Part shown: piece by piece, positions 16,676-24,270 of the stretch
Layout of the letters: every line of letters starts with the position of its first letter
Position numbering within the stretch: the first letter of the stretch is position 1
Assembly: GCF_030068475.1 (NCBI RefSeq)
Contig: NZ_JAQOSP010000059.1
Span: 1-60,564 of the forward strand
Reading direction: 5' to 3'
DNA: 60,564 bases
Origin: Roseofilum acuticapitatum BLCC-M154
Lineage (GTDB): Bacteria; Cyanobacteriota; Cyanobacteriia; Cyanobacteriales; Desertifilaceae
Notes under the pieces: generated by a model
Seen by the model: the letters and a program-made list of their open reading frames with translations, nothing else
What the model was told of the DNA's origin: nothing
Database searches by the model: none
Made by a program: the position numbers and the translations under genes

Positions 16676-17272
16676 ATGTCCCTTTGGCCTTTTATTACTC
16701 CTGGTATCCCTGACGATCTTTTTGAGCGGTTACCGGGTATTCCCTTAAGTAAGCGGGAGATCCGACTTTTGTTGATTTCCGCTCTACGGTTGCGTAAGGA
16801 TTCGGTTTTGTGGGACATTGGCGCAGGAACGGGAACGATTCCGGTGGAAACCGGGTTATTGTGTCCAGAAGGACGGATTTTTGCGGTGGAGCGCGATCGT
16901 GAGGTGGCTAGTCTCATTCGTCGAAATTGCGATCGCTTTGAAGTCAATAATGTAGAAATTATTGAAGGCAGCGCCCCCGAATGTTTAGAGGATATTCCCA
17001 TGCGTCCCCATCGCGTTTGTATGGAAGGGGGACGCTCTGTTAAACCCATTTTAGAAGCCGTCTGGAATTTGTTACTTCCACAAGGGCGCATTGTCGCCAC
17101 TGCTGCATCTTTAGAAAGTCTATATGCCCTCTCCGAAGGCTTTGCCCAGCTCCAAGTCCGCAACATCGAAGTGGTTCAATCTGGGGTTAACCGTCTGGAA
17201 AAACGGGGCATGTATCAGGTTTTTGCCGCCGTCAATCCCATGTTTATTATTAGTGGGGAAAAACTGGATTAA
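16676..17272 (+). CDS. cbiT: Precorrin-8-type decarboxylating methyltransferase subunit CbiT
   Basis: The 198-residue SAM-dependent methyltransferase has the nucleotide motif WDIGAGTGTIPVE at about residues 46-58 and LRLRKDSVLWDIG context typical of CbiT. CbiT adds the C15 methyl group and decarboxylates the C12 acetate side chain in cobalamin ring synthesis. The CbiE half (CobL N-domain) is not adjacent. Another corrin gene, cobM, lies 25 kb away, which matches the scattered cobalamin genes of cyanobacteria. The leader contains an AT-rich TTTTTAATTT repeat. Confidence 0.88.
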   Translation: MSLWPFITPGIPDDLFERLPGIPLSKREIRLLLISALRLRKDSVLWDIGAGTGTIPVETGLLCPEGRIFAVERDREVASLIRRNCDRFEVNNVEIIEGSAPECLEDIPMRPHRVCMEGGRSVKPILEAVWNLLLPQGRIVATAASLESLYALSEGFAQLQVRNIEVVQSGVNRLEKRGMYQVFAAVNPMFIISGEKLD

Positions 17273-17781
17273 TGGTCGTCAATCCAGAAACCCGGTTTCT
17301 TGCCCCCAAATTGATCATGATTTACGAATTTTGTAGGGGCGGGTTCACCAACAACTAGGAAAAGAACGATCAATTCCCAAAACCCGCCCCACCCCATCGA
17401 TACAGCGCTTCGCGCTGTAGTGAGGTACGGTCTTCTAAATTTCTGCTTCGCAGATATAGCGCTTCGCGCTAGGGAATAGGGAATAGGGAATAGGGAATAG
17501 GGTTGTAGTACAGTATTATTAAGATTAAGTCATTGCGAATGGAACGAAGTGGAATGAAGCAATCGCAAAATCCCCCAATCTTGGCGTTTGGGCTTCGCGG
17601 ACATGAAAGCGAAGCTTGCGTGTTTCCGCTTCGCGGACATGAAAAGCGAAGCTTGCGTGAAACGCGAAGCGCGAATGCTTCCCTGCGGTCGCAATGACAA
17701 TTCTAACCCATAGATTAATGCTGTACCTCATAACAGCGCGAAACGCCGTAAAAATCATTACAGCCGTTTTCCCTCACGCTC
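17273..17781. repeat. Intergenic patchwork of palindromic and heptamer repeats
   Basis: No gene is seen in 509 bases. In order, it holds AGAAACCCGGTTTCT (17286-17300), AGCGCTTCGCGCT hairpins near 17403 and 17457, four GGGAATA heptamers (17472-17499), and two tandem units of GCTTCGCGGACATGAAA followed by GCGAAGCTTGCGTG at about 17592 and 17628. Many of the same blocks recur in inverted orientation at 45.12-45.24 kb. It separates the corrin gene from the polysaccharide locus. Confidence 0.85.
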
Positions 17782-18732
17782 TCAACGATAAAGTTCCTGA
17801 ACCCATTTCCACTCCTCCGTTAAGCCCTGCTCTAGGGAAACTTGCGGCTGATATCCAATGAGCTGATTGGCTTTGGAAACATCAGCACTGGTATGGCGAG
17901 CATCTCCCATGGCGCGATCGATGTGATTTCTACGGATAGGCTGACCTACAATTTTTTCCATCGTATCCAACACATCTGTCAGTACCACCCGACTGCCGCC
18001 ACCAATATTAAAAATTTCCCCAACTGCGTCAGGAGCCGTTGCCGCCGCAATATTGGCAGCTACAGCATCTTTAATAAAGGTAAAATCCCTGGTCTGCTGA
18101 CCATCTCCATAGATGTCGATCGCCCGATCTTCCAATACCGCCTTGTAAAATTTATGAAACGCCATATCCGGGCGCTGACGGGGGCCATAGACCGTAAAAT
18201 AGCGGAGTGCCGTAAAGGGAACCTGAAAATTTTGGTGATATAACACACATAATCGTTCCGCCGCCAACTTGGTAATGCCATAGGGAGAAACCGGTTGGGG
18301 AGGAATCATCTCTGAAGTGGGAAAGGTTTCCGCATTCCCATACACCGAAGACGTGGAAGCATAGACAAACCGTTTTAACGTCGTGAACTGTTTCGCCGCT
18401 TCCAGCATAATTTGAGTCGCGTTAATATTCCGTTCCGTATAGGAGCGAAACCCTTCCCCCCAACTCGCACGCACTCCCGCTTGCGCTGCTTGGTGATAAA
18501 CCACCTCTACATCCGTCAGCAGGGAATTCCAGTCTAAAGTTTGAATATCTCCCTCTACCAGGGTGAACTGCGGATGATTTTCAAAACTGCTAACATTCCG
18601 ACGTTTCAGTGTAGGGTCATAATAATCATTAAATTGATCGATACCAATGACTTCTTGACCTTGATTGAGTAAGGTTTCGGCTAAGGTAGAACCAATAAAA
18701 CCAGCTACACCGGTTACAATTACTTTAGTCAT
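17782..18732 (-). CDS. NAD-dependent nucleotide-sugar epimerase (UDP-glucuronate 4-epimerase type)
   Basis: The 316-residue extended SDR enzyme has the glycine motif GVAGFIGS at residues 8-15 and catalytic Tyr151-x3-Lys155 in SPYGITK. QAGVRASWG and YGPRQRPDMAFHKF are typical of the CapI/GAE group, which interconverts UDP-glucuronate and UDP-galacturonate. It marks the left end of the polysaccharide locus and would supply an acidic sugar. The two glycosyltransferase genes upstream read in the same direction (gap of 49 bases), so it may be the last gene of that unit. Confidence 0.88.
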   Translation of the reverse strand: MTKVIVTGVAGFIGSTLAETLLNQGQEVIGIDQFNDYYDPTLKRRNVSSFENHPQFTLVEGDIQTLDWNSLLTDVEVVYHQAAQAGVRASWGEGFRSYTERNINATQIMLEAAKQFTTLKRFVYASTSSVYGNAETFPTSEMIPPQPVSPYGITKLAAERLCVLYHQNFQVPFTALRYFTVYGPRQRPDMAFHKFYKAVLEDRAIDIYGDGQQTRDFTFIKDAVAANIAAATAPDAVGEIFNIGGGSRVVLTDVLDTMEKIVGQPIRRNHIDRAMGDARHTSADVSKANQLIGYQPQVSLEQGLTEEWKWVQELYR

Positions 18733-18781
18733 TTCAAAGATAAATTTTAGATCTCATTCCTGCACAATTATAAGAGATGAA

Positions 18782-19696
18782 TTAACCGAGGATGGTTTTC
18801 TTAATGTTTCTCAGTTTTTGTCTCCATTGCGGTTCCGGTTTAGGTGCTGGAGGGTCAGCCGGAGGATTGGGATCTCCGAGATAGCGGTAATATCTCCATA
18901 ATTGCCTATAAGGGCCACCTTGTCTCATGGGACTTCCAGCCCAATGCAGATACATTAATCGCTTGCCTTTATCATACAAAACATGATCTTTTTCTTCAAA
19001 ATGGCTTGATCCTGCCCAACTTCCCGGCACTCCTTCTGGTAGTTTCACCAAGTTTAAACGTTTAGGAATTGATTTGAGAACCAGGTAGTTGAGAATGGGT
19101 TGGTCAGTGACTTGGGAGGAAAAATCAAAGTATTCTCGATGTTGGGCACATTCTTGCAGAAGAGTATACATCTGCTCTTGAGAAAAAGCCGTTTTTTTAG
19201 AGGCCCAAAAGCCACTATTAAAAACATCTTGTAATTCTGCTTCCGTAAAGAGATTTTGTTCTTTGACTAAGGGCGAAAAAATATCTTGTAATCCTCGTCC
19301 AGAGTGATGATAATCGCAACAGATAAACCCATAGTCTGATAAGTAAGAGAGGATATCGGACATCTTTTCAAAGACGATGATATCCGTATCGATATAGAGA
19401 AAGTCGTCTAGGGGGCCGAACCACGCAACGAGCTTTCGCATTTTGTTGGGTAAGGCCAGAAAGTCCCGATCGAATATCTCGCCAATTTTGCTAGTAAATT
19501 CTTCTACAAGATCTAAATCTGGAAAAACCTGAACATTATGTTTCTCTCCCAGGATTTGGGCGGTTTCTTGATATTCCTCATTGAAGGGTATCATGTAAAC
19601 TGTAATGCCAGGATCGTACATGCGAATACTGTTTAAGAGGGCGATCGCATTCTCTTTAACTTTATTGTTCGCTACAATGTAAATTCCTTGGTTCAT
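18782..19696 (-). CDS. Npun_R2821/R2823-type glycosyltransferase-like protein (1)
   Basis: The 304-residue protein starts GIYIVANNKVKENAIALLNS and carries a DxD-like metal site in FLYIDTDIIVFE at about residues 117-128, as in GT-A fold glycosyltransferases of the GT8-like group. FNSGFWASKK and YLHWAGSPM are further conserved segments. A Pro-rich C-terminal linker precedes a basic tail (RQKLRNIKKTILG). It lies two bases downstream of a paralogue that shares this architecture, so the two were probably born by tandem duplication and are translated from one transcript. Confidence 0.8.
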   Translation of the reverse strand: MNQGIYIVANNKVKENAIALLNSIRMYDPGITVYMIPFNEEYQETAQILGEKHNVQVFPDLDLVEEFTSKIGEIFDRDFLALPNKMRKLVAWFGPLDDFLYIDTDIIVFEKMSDILSYLSDYGFICCDYHHSGRGLQDIFSPLVKEQNLFTEAELQDVFNSGFWASKKTAFSQEQMYTLLQECAQHREYFDFSSQVTDQPILNYLVLKSIPKRLNLVKLPEGVPGSWAGSSHFEEKDHVLYDKGKRLMYLHWAGSPMRQGGPYRQLWRYYRYLGDPNPPADPPAPKPEPQWRQKLRNIKKTILG

Positions 19697-19698
19697 GA

Positions 19699-20712
19699 TT
19701 ATTTCCTAGAGGTCTTCATTCCTAATTTACGCAACACTTTATCTATAAACGTAGGGGGTGCATTATAAGGTTTAGGTTTACCCACAAACTGGGGTCGCTT
19801 TTCTGGTTCGTGCAAATAGCGATAGTGCAAGAAGATATCTCGATAGGGAAAGTCTAAGTTTTCTCCCGCACAGAGTCTAGTGAATACCTTAGAGGATATA
19901 CCGATATAGTGTAGGTAAGTGAGCTGTACTCCTTTATCATAGAGCAAATGACCCCGTTGCTCAAAGTGAGGAGAAGTGACAGAACATCCAGTCGTTTGCT
20001 CTTTGGGAAGTTGCAGAGAAAAGTTGTAGGCTGGGCGATCGCAACGCATGGTCATATAGTTAAGGATAGACTGATCCGGCCCATTGGGGTATAAGATTTC
20101 TGCTTCACCTGATTCCAATTGCTGGAGTAACCACTCTCGCGTTTCTTGGGGAAATAATCCCCGTTTAGATGCATAAAAACCTGCACAAAAAATTTCTGAA
20201 CTTAAACGCTCTTGTGGAAAAATCTCCCCGACTTTTTCAGAGTGAATATTGTAAACATGGCTAAGATCTTTGTATTGGAAATCATAGACCACGAAATCTT
20301 TATCATGGATGCGATCGAAAACAAAATCTAACTGATTGAGAACCAGAACATCACCATCACAATAAATGAAGTTTTCTAAAGGACTGTCTTCATCAAAAGC
20401 ACAAAATCTCCGATGCATCCCTAAACGATTGACTCCTTCAATTCCTCTTGATTGCCAATTTGCTAAGGCTGAAGGATGTCTCTTCCAAATTTCATACGCA
20501 AAATCTTCCCATCGAGAAAGAATAGCCTCATCAGAAAGAAGCTCGACATTGTTTCGACTTTTGACTAACTCCTGAATTCGATCTAAGCGGTTATCGTAGG
20601 GAATAATCCAAACGGGAAACTCTGGACTGAGATTAACTTCAATACTGTTTAAAAGAGCTACAACTTGATCGTAGACAACATCATTGGCAAGGGTGTAAAT
20701 TCCATCAGTCAT
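19699..20712 (-). CDS. Npun_R2821/R2823-type glycosyltransferase-like protein (2)
   Basis: The 337-residue protein begins DGIYTLANDVVYDQVVALLN, collinear with its downstream neighbour. The metal site reads FIYCDGDVLVLNQ near residue 117. AGFYASKRG, DQSILNYM and LTYLHYIG match equivalent positions in the paralogue. It ends in a basic tail (KVLRKLGMKTSRK). A GT-A fold transferase acting on a membrane-linked or soluble glycan precursor is the likely role; donor and acceptor are unknown. Confidence 0.8.
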   Translation of the reverse strand: MTDGIYTLANDVVYDQVVALLNSIEVNLSPEFPVWIIPYDNRLDRIQELVKSRNNVELLSDEAILSRWEDFAYEIWKRHPSALANWQSRGIEGVNRLGMHRRFCAFDEDSPLENFIYCDGDVLVLNQLDFVFDRIHDKDFVVYDFQYKDLSHVYNIHSEKVGEIFPQERLSSEIFCAGFYASKRGLFPQETREWLLQQLESGEAEILYPNGPDQSILNYMTMRCDRPAYNFSLQLPKEQTTGCSVTSPHFEQRGHLLYDKGVQLTYLHYIGISSKVFTRLCAGENLDFPYRDIFLHYRYLHEPEKRPQFVGKPKPYNAPPTFIDKVLRKLGMKTSRK

Positions 20713-20864
20713 AAGCTTACGATCTGTAGGTCACAGACATGACGCAAAAATAGATTCGTCTCCATTATGACTGATAGATTCTTCCTTTGGCAAGGTTTGT
20801 AGGGTTTACAACCTGTCTAAAAACAAAGATAAAGACAATCAGTTTTTTATCATTCGTGATTTTT

Positions 20865-21896
20865 TTATCTCTTCAAAGATAGAATTCGTCGCTGTAAATT
20901 ATTCAACTTGAGGGCTAGATAACGACCCATGAAAAATTTTTGACGTTGCCAATTGGATAAATTTCGCCATTCTTCATAGGCAGGAACGCAAGTTTCGAGT
21001 AAAAAATCTTGCCATTTCTTAGTAATATTCTCTGGAGTGATTTCTTGCGCCCGTTGTTTACAATTGTTCATCATCGCTTGGCGAAATTGCATATCATCTC
21101 GCAGACGTTTCAGCGCATTCACGGTATCTTCATAGCTATTGACTTCGATGTAGTCCAGCTCACTTTTTCTCTCTCCCTGAAAGGCAGACTCACGTCCTAA
21201 AATCGCTGGAACTCCTGCGTTCCAAGCGTTGAAGAGTTTTGATGCTGGTTTCCAAGGATAATCTGTGTTATCGTTAAATGAGCGCACAGCAAGGATAGCG
21301 TCTACTTCACTATAGTCGTGCCAGCGATCGCGCTCTTTCTCTCGTCGCCAGTTTAACCCCATTTTCTTGAGCTGTTCCTGCCATTGGGGTTGACAAAGTT
21401 CAGGAGCTAAGTTATAAGTAATACCAAAGTAAGCCACATTCTCAAAGCGATCGCCTCTTTCGGGGTTTCTCGGAATAACGCCAGCTTGAGGCCAATGGGG
21501 CAAGTAAAATCGCTTACTTGGTAACAAGTATCTATCTTCATCCACAGATTGGATCTGTAAAGGAGGGGAATCAACTTCACAAGCATTCTGAACCACATGA
21601 ATTGGTGCGTAAGGATGAGAATTTTGATCTCCCTTCACACACACCCAAAGGAGATCGGCAGGAGGTTTTGCTTCATAAGGCAAAGAGTACCGATAAGCAA
21701 CTACGATCCCCTCCTTTGGCATTTCTGAAACCAACTGGCAAGAAAATCCACTTTCGTACAAACGCAAATAAGTTTGTAAAATCCAACTCCCTAGAACATT
21801 TGCTGGACGCAGCTCTTCTGCTCTATCAGGAATGATTTTTGGCCAATCTCTGCGAGGAATATAAAAGTATATTTTAGGTAGGTTCTCGATCATCAA
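20865..21896 (-). CDS. Glycosyltransferase-like protein (GT-B C-domain)
   Basis: The 343-residue protein lacks a well-known signature, but the C-terminal half (WKPASKLFNAWNAGVPAILG, then a Glu-rich LDYIEVNSYEDTVNALKRL) follows the pattern of the nucleotide-sugar-binding domain of GT-B glycosyltransferases. The N-terminal half begins with a short beta strand KIYFYIPRRDW. No signal or membrane segment is visible. It is in the same direction as the two GT-A-like genes and diverges from the sulfotransferase gene at 22093. Function as a glycosyltransferase is inference. Confidence 0.6.
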   Translation of the reverse strand: MMIENLPKIYFYIPRRDWPKIIPDRAEELRPANVLGSWILQTYLRLYESGFSCQLVSEMPKEGIVVAYRYSLPYEAKPPADLLWVCVKGDQNSHPYAPIHVVQNACEVDSPPLQIQSVDEDRYLLPSKRFYLPHWPQAGVIPRNPERGDRFENVAYFGITYNLAPELCQPQWQEQLKKMGLNWRREKERDRWHDYSEVDAILAVRSFNDNTDYPWKPASKLFNAWNAGVPAILGRESAFQGERKSELDYIEVNSYEDTVNALKRLRDDMQFRQAMMNNCKQRAQEITPENITKKWQDFLLETCVPAYEEWRNLSNWQRQKFFMGRYLALKLNNLQRRILSLKR

Positions 21897-22092
21897 AGTT
21901 AACTCCAGCTCGTCTGATCCCTAATAAATTAGATCAATTATACAATTATTAGGATCACTCCATATACAAAATCAAAATTATTGACAAATAAAGATATAAA
22001 TGTTATGTTACTATTTGTTTGTTTGATTTATGTCAAGCAACAACTTGCATCAAAAAAATCTATAATCATAATTTTCTCTAAACTTAAGTTTA

Positions 22093-23010
22093 ATGAATAC
22101 CAAAAAAGTTTTGTTTATCATCTCAGCAGGACACTCTGGCTCTAGCCTTCTTTCCGTCATTCTGGGGAGTCATCCTCAGTGCTTTTCTGCTGGAGAATTT
22201 GGAAATCTGCCTAACCGCTACAGAAACGGAGCTTTCCTAGACTGTATTAACCGTAATTCAGATTTTTGGGAAGAAACCTTTGGCAAAGAAGGTATAAAGC
22301 AACTCTCTATTGGCTTAGGGGACACTCGTGCAACACCCTATATTCCTTTAAAAATAGAAAAAAGAGTTCGAGAATTCTTAGGCAACGACCAAGTCTTTAA
22401 TCCCTATAGCTTAATGTTTTCTAAACTTAATGAAGAAGTAATAATCGATGCCACTAAATTTTACCCCTTTGTGGAAAAGAAGCTTAAGGCTAGAGAATTT
22501 AGATCTGGGGAAGTTGAAGCCTATTTATTACATTTAGTTAGAGATGGAAGAGCAGTCCTTAATTCTTTCCTACGCAGATTCCAAGATATGGACGTTGTAG
22601 ACTTTACTGAGGGTTGGGTACAAAAGACGAAGGGAAGGCAGGCTTATTTTCATTCATTTAAAGAAGATAAAAAAATAGAAATTGCCTATGAAGACTTGGC
22701 CAGTCAACCACACCAAACCATTCAAACCATTTGCCAATGGATTGGCATAGAATTTATAGAGGATATGCTAGAGTACTGGAAATACGATCACCATGACATT
22801 TCTGGCAACGATGGAACTTACTCTTTAATTAGACGCTACCAAGGGAAAGAAATACTAGATAAAGTGCGTGAAGTTCATGGAGAGTATTACGAAAAACGAG
22901 ATTTATCAATTAAATTAGATTTACGCTGGAAAAAAGAGCTATCACCAGAGAACTTAGAAATATTCAACCGTATTGCTGGAGCAGTTAACCAACCCTATGA
23001 GTACAATTGA
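22093..23010 (+). CDS. Sulfotransferase (paralogue 1 of a tandem pair)
   Basis: The 305-residue protein has the PAPS 5'-phosphosulfate-binding loop SAGHSGSSLL at residues 11-20 and the 3'-phosphate motif LVRDGRAVLNSF near 148-159. Family length is normal. It should transfer sulfate from PAPS to an acceptor hydroxyl, most likely a polysaccharide given the neighbours. It is AT-rich compared with the housekeeping genes. The next gene is a clear paralogue about 300 bases downstream. Confidence 0.88.
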   Translation: MNTKKVLFIISAGHSGSSLLSVILGSHPQCFSAGEFGNLPNRYRNGAFLDCINRNSDFWEETFGKEGIKQLSIGLGDTRATPYIPLKIEKRVREFLGNDQVFNPYSLMFSKLNEEVIIDATKFYPFVEKKLKAREFRSGEVEAYLLHLVRDGRAVLNSFLRRFQDMDVVDFTEGWVQKTKGRQAYFHSFKEDKKIEIAYEDLASQPHQTIQTICQWIGIEFIEDMLEYWKYDHHDISGNDGTYSLIRRYQGKEILDKVREVHGEYYEKRDLSIKLDLRWKKELSPENLEIFNRIAGAVNQPYEYN

Positions 23011-23326
23011 GCAAAGAGGATGAGAAGGTAATTAAATCATGAACCTTATAGATATAAGGGTAAGGTCTACTGATGAAAGTTTGCTTTCTTTTTCCCCAAA
23101 TATCTTTGTTTAGAGATATTTTTGAATAACTCTTGTACCCTCTCATATTAAGTGAGGAATGAAGCAATCATCAATATTTTTGTGATATCAAAAATAAAGT
23201 TTATCATCGCTTAACAGAGTGAATCTATGGATTAAGTGATCACCCTTAATTATTGACAATTATAAATAAACATGATAACCTAAAGGAGGAAAATATATAG
23301 TACAAAATAATATAAAATTGTCATTT
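23011..23326. other. AT-rich gap between the two sulfotransferase genes
   Basis: No gene is seen in these 316 bases. The only notable site is a strong ribosome-binding sequence AAAGGAGG at 23282-23289, which is too far (about 37 bases) from the ATG at 23327 to serve it directly. It lies seven bases before an in-frame ATA codon. Confidence 0.6.
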
Positions 23327-24256
23327 ATGATCAAAAAAATAGATAGAAGAAATAAAGTTGTTTTTGTAATAAGTATGGGTCGCTCAGGATCAACCTTAGT
23401 TGAATTGATGATTGGCAGTCACCCAGATGCGTTTTCATTAGGTGAAATCAGCAAGCTTCCTCAGATGGTACAAAAAGGAAGAGACTTTTGGTATCCTGAA
23501 GATAGTACCTTTTGGCTAGATAATTTTACAAAGGCAGAATTAAAGCAATTTGCAGCAGGAATGAGCAATCACAGATTGCATCGATATATTCCTTTAAAAC
23601 TTGAACGCCTAGTTCGAGAATGGTTAGGGAATGACGAAATTCTTAATCCCTATACTATACTTTTTTCTAAAACTAAACAATCTATTCTGACTGATTCTAG
23701 CAAGGAAGTGAGTTGGATCTCCAATAAATTGAAGGCTAGGGAATTTAGGCAAAATAAAATTGATGCTTACCTCTTATATAATGTACGAGATGGTCGAGCA
23801 GTTATTAACTCCTATCTCCGGTTTAAGAAAGACTCCATAGAAAACCTCAGTCATCAATGGGTTAATCTTTTTAAAGAGCAAAGTGAATTTTACAATAATT
23901 TTTCAGATGATAGAAAGTTAGCAATTCGCTATGAAGAAATGGCCACCAATCCTCACAAAGTGTTGCAACATATATGCCATTGGTTAGATATTGAGTTTGT
24001 CCCGGATATGATCGAATACTGGAAGCACGATCATCATCATGTTGTTGGCAGTCGAGGAGCAAATGCTTTAATTGCAAAATACAAGGGGAAAAAACAAAAA
24101 AACATGGAAAGTCATGGTCAATACTATCAAGACCCAGAATTTAAAATCAAGCTAGACATGCGATGGAAGCAAGAGTTATCACCAGAAAATTTACAAGTGT
24201 TTAATCAGATTGCTGGAGAACTTAATAAACCTTATGAATGGAACTTAGACATATAA
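23327..24256 (+). CDS. Sulfotransferase (paralogue 2 of a tandem pair)
   Basis: The ATG at 23327 gives 309 residues starting MIKKIDRRNKVVF; the reading frame stays open upstream. The PAPS loop SMGRSGSTLVELM and the 3'-phosphate motif NVRDGRAVINSYL match the first paralogue. The two proteins are collinear along their whole length (compare YIPLK.ER.VREWLGND, ARK.REFR and the C-terminal LDMRWKQELSPENL). Roles are likely similar but on different positions or sugars. It converges on the adenylation-protein gene with only 14 bases between stop codons. Confidence 0.87.
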   Translation: MIKKIDRRNKVVFVISMGRSGSTLVELMIGSHPDAFSLGEISKLPQMVQKGRDFWYPEDSTFWLDNFTKAELKQFAAGMSNHRLHRYIPLKLERLVREWLGNDEILNPYTILFSKTKQSILTDSSKEVSWISNKLKAREFRQNKIDAYLLYNVRDGRAVINSYLRFKKDSIENLSHQWVNLFKEQSEFYNNFSDDRKLAIRYEEMATNPHKVLQHICHWLDIEFVPDMIEYWKHDHHHVVGSRGANALIAKYKGKKQKNMESHGQYYQDPEFKIKLDMRWKQELSPENLQVFNQIAGELNKPYEWNLDI

Positions 24257-24270
24257 GTAATGACTAAGTT

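Noticed and set aside
17782-18732. dTDP-glucose dehydratase or UDP-galactose 4-epimerase (GalE).
   Set aside because: The Thr-Asp-Glu element of dehydratases is absent (STSSVYG instead), and QAGVRASWG fits the glucuronate 4-epimerase group better than GalE.
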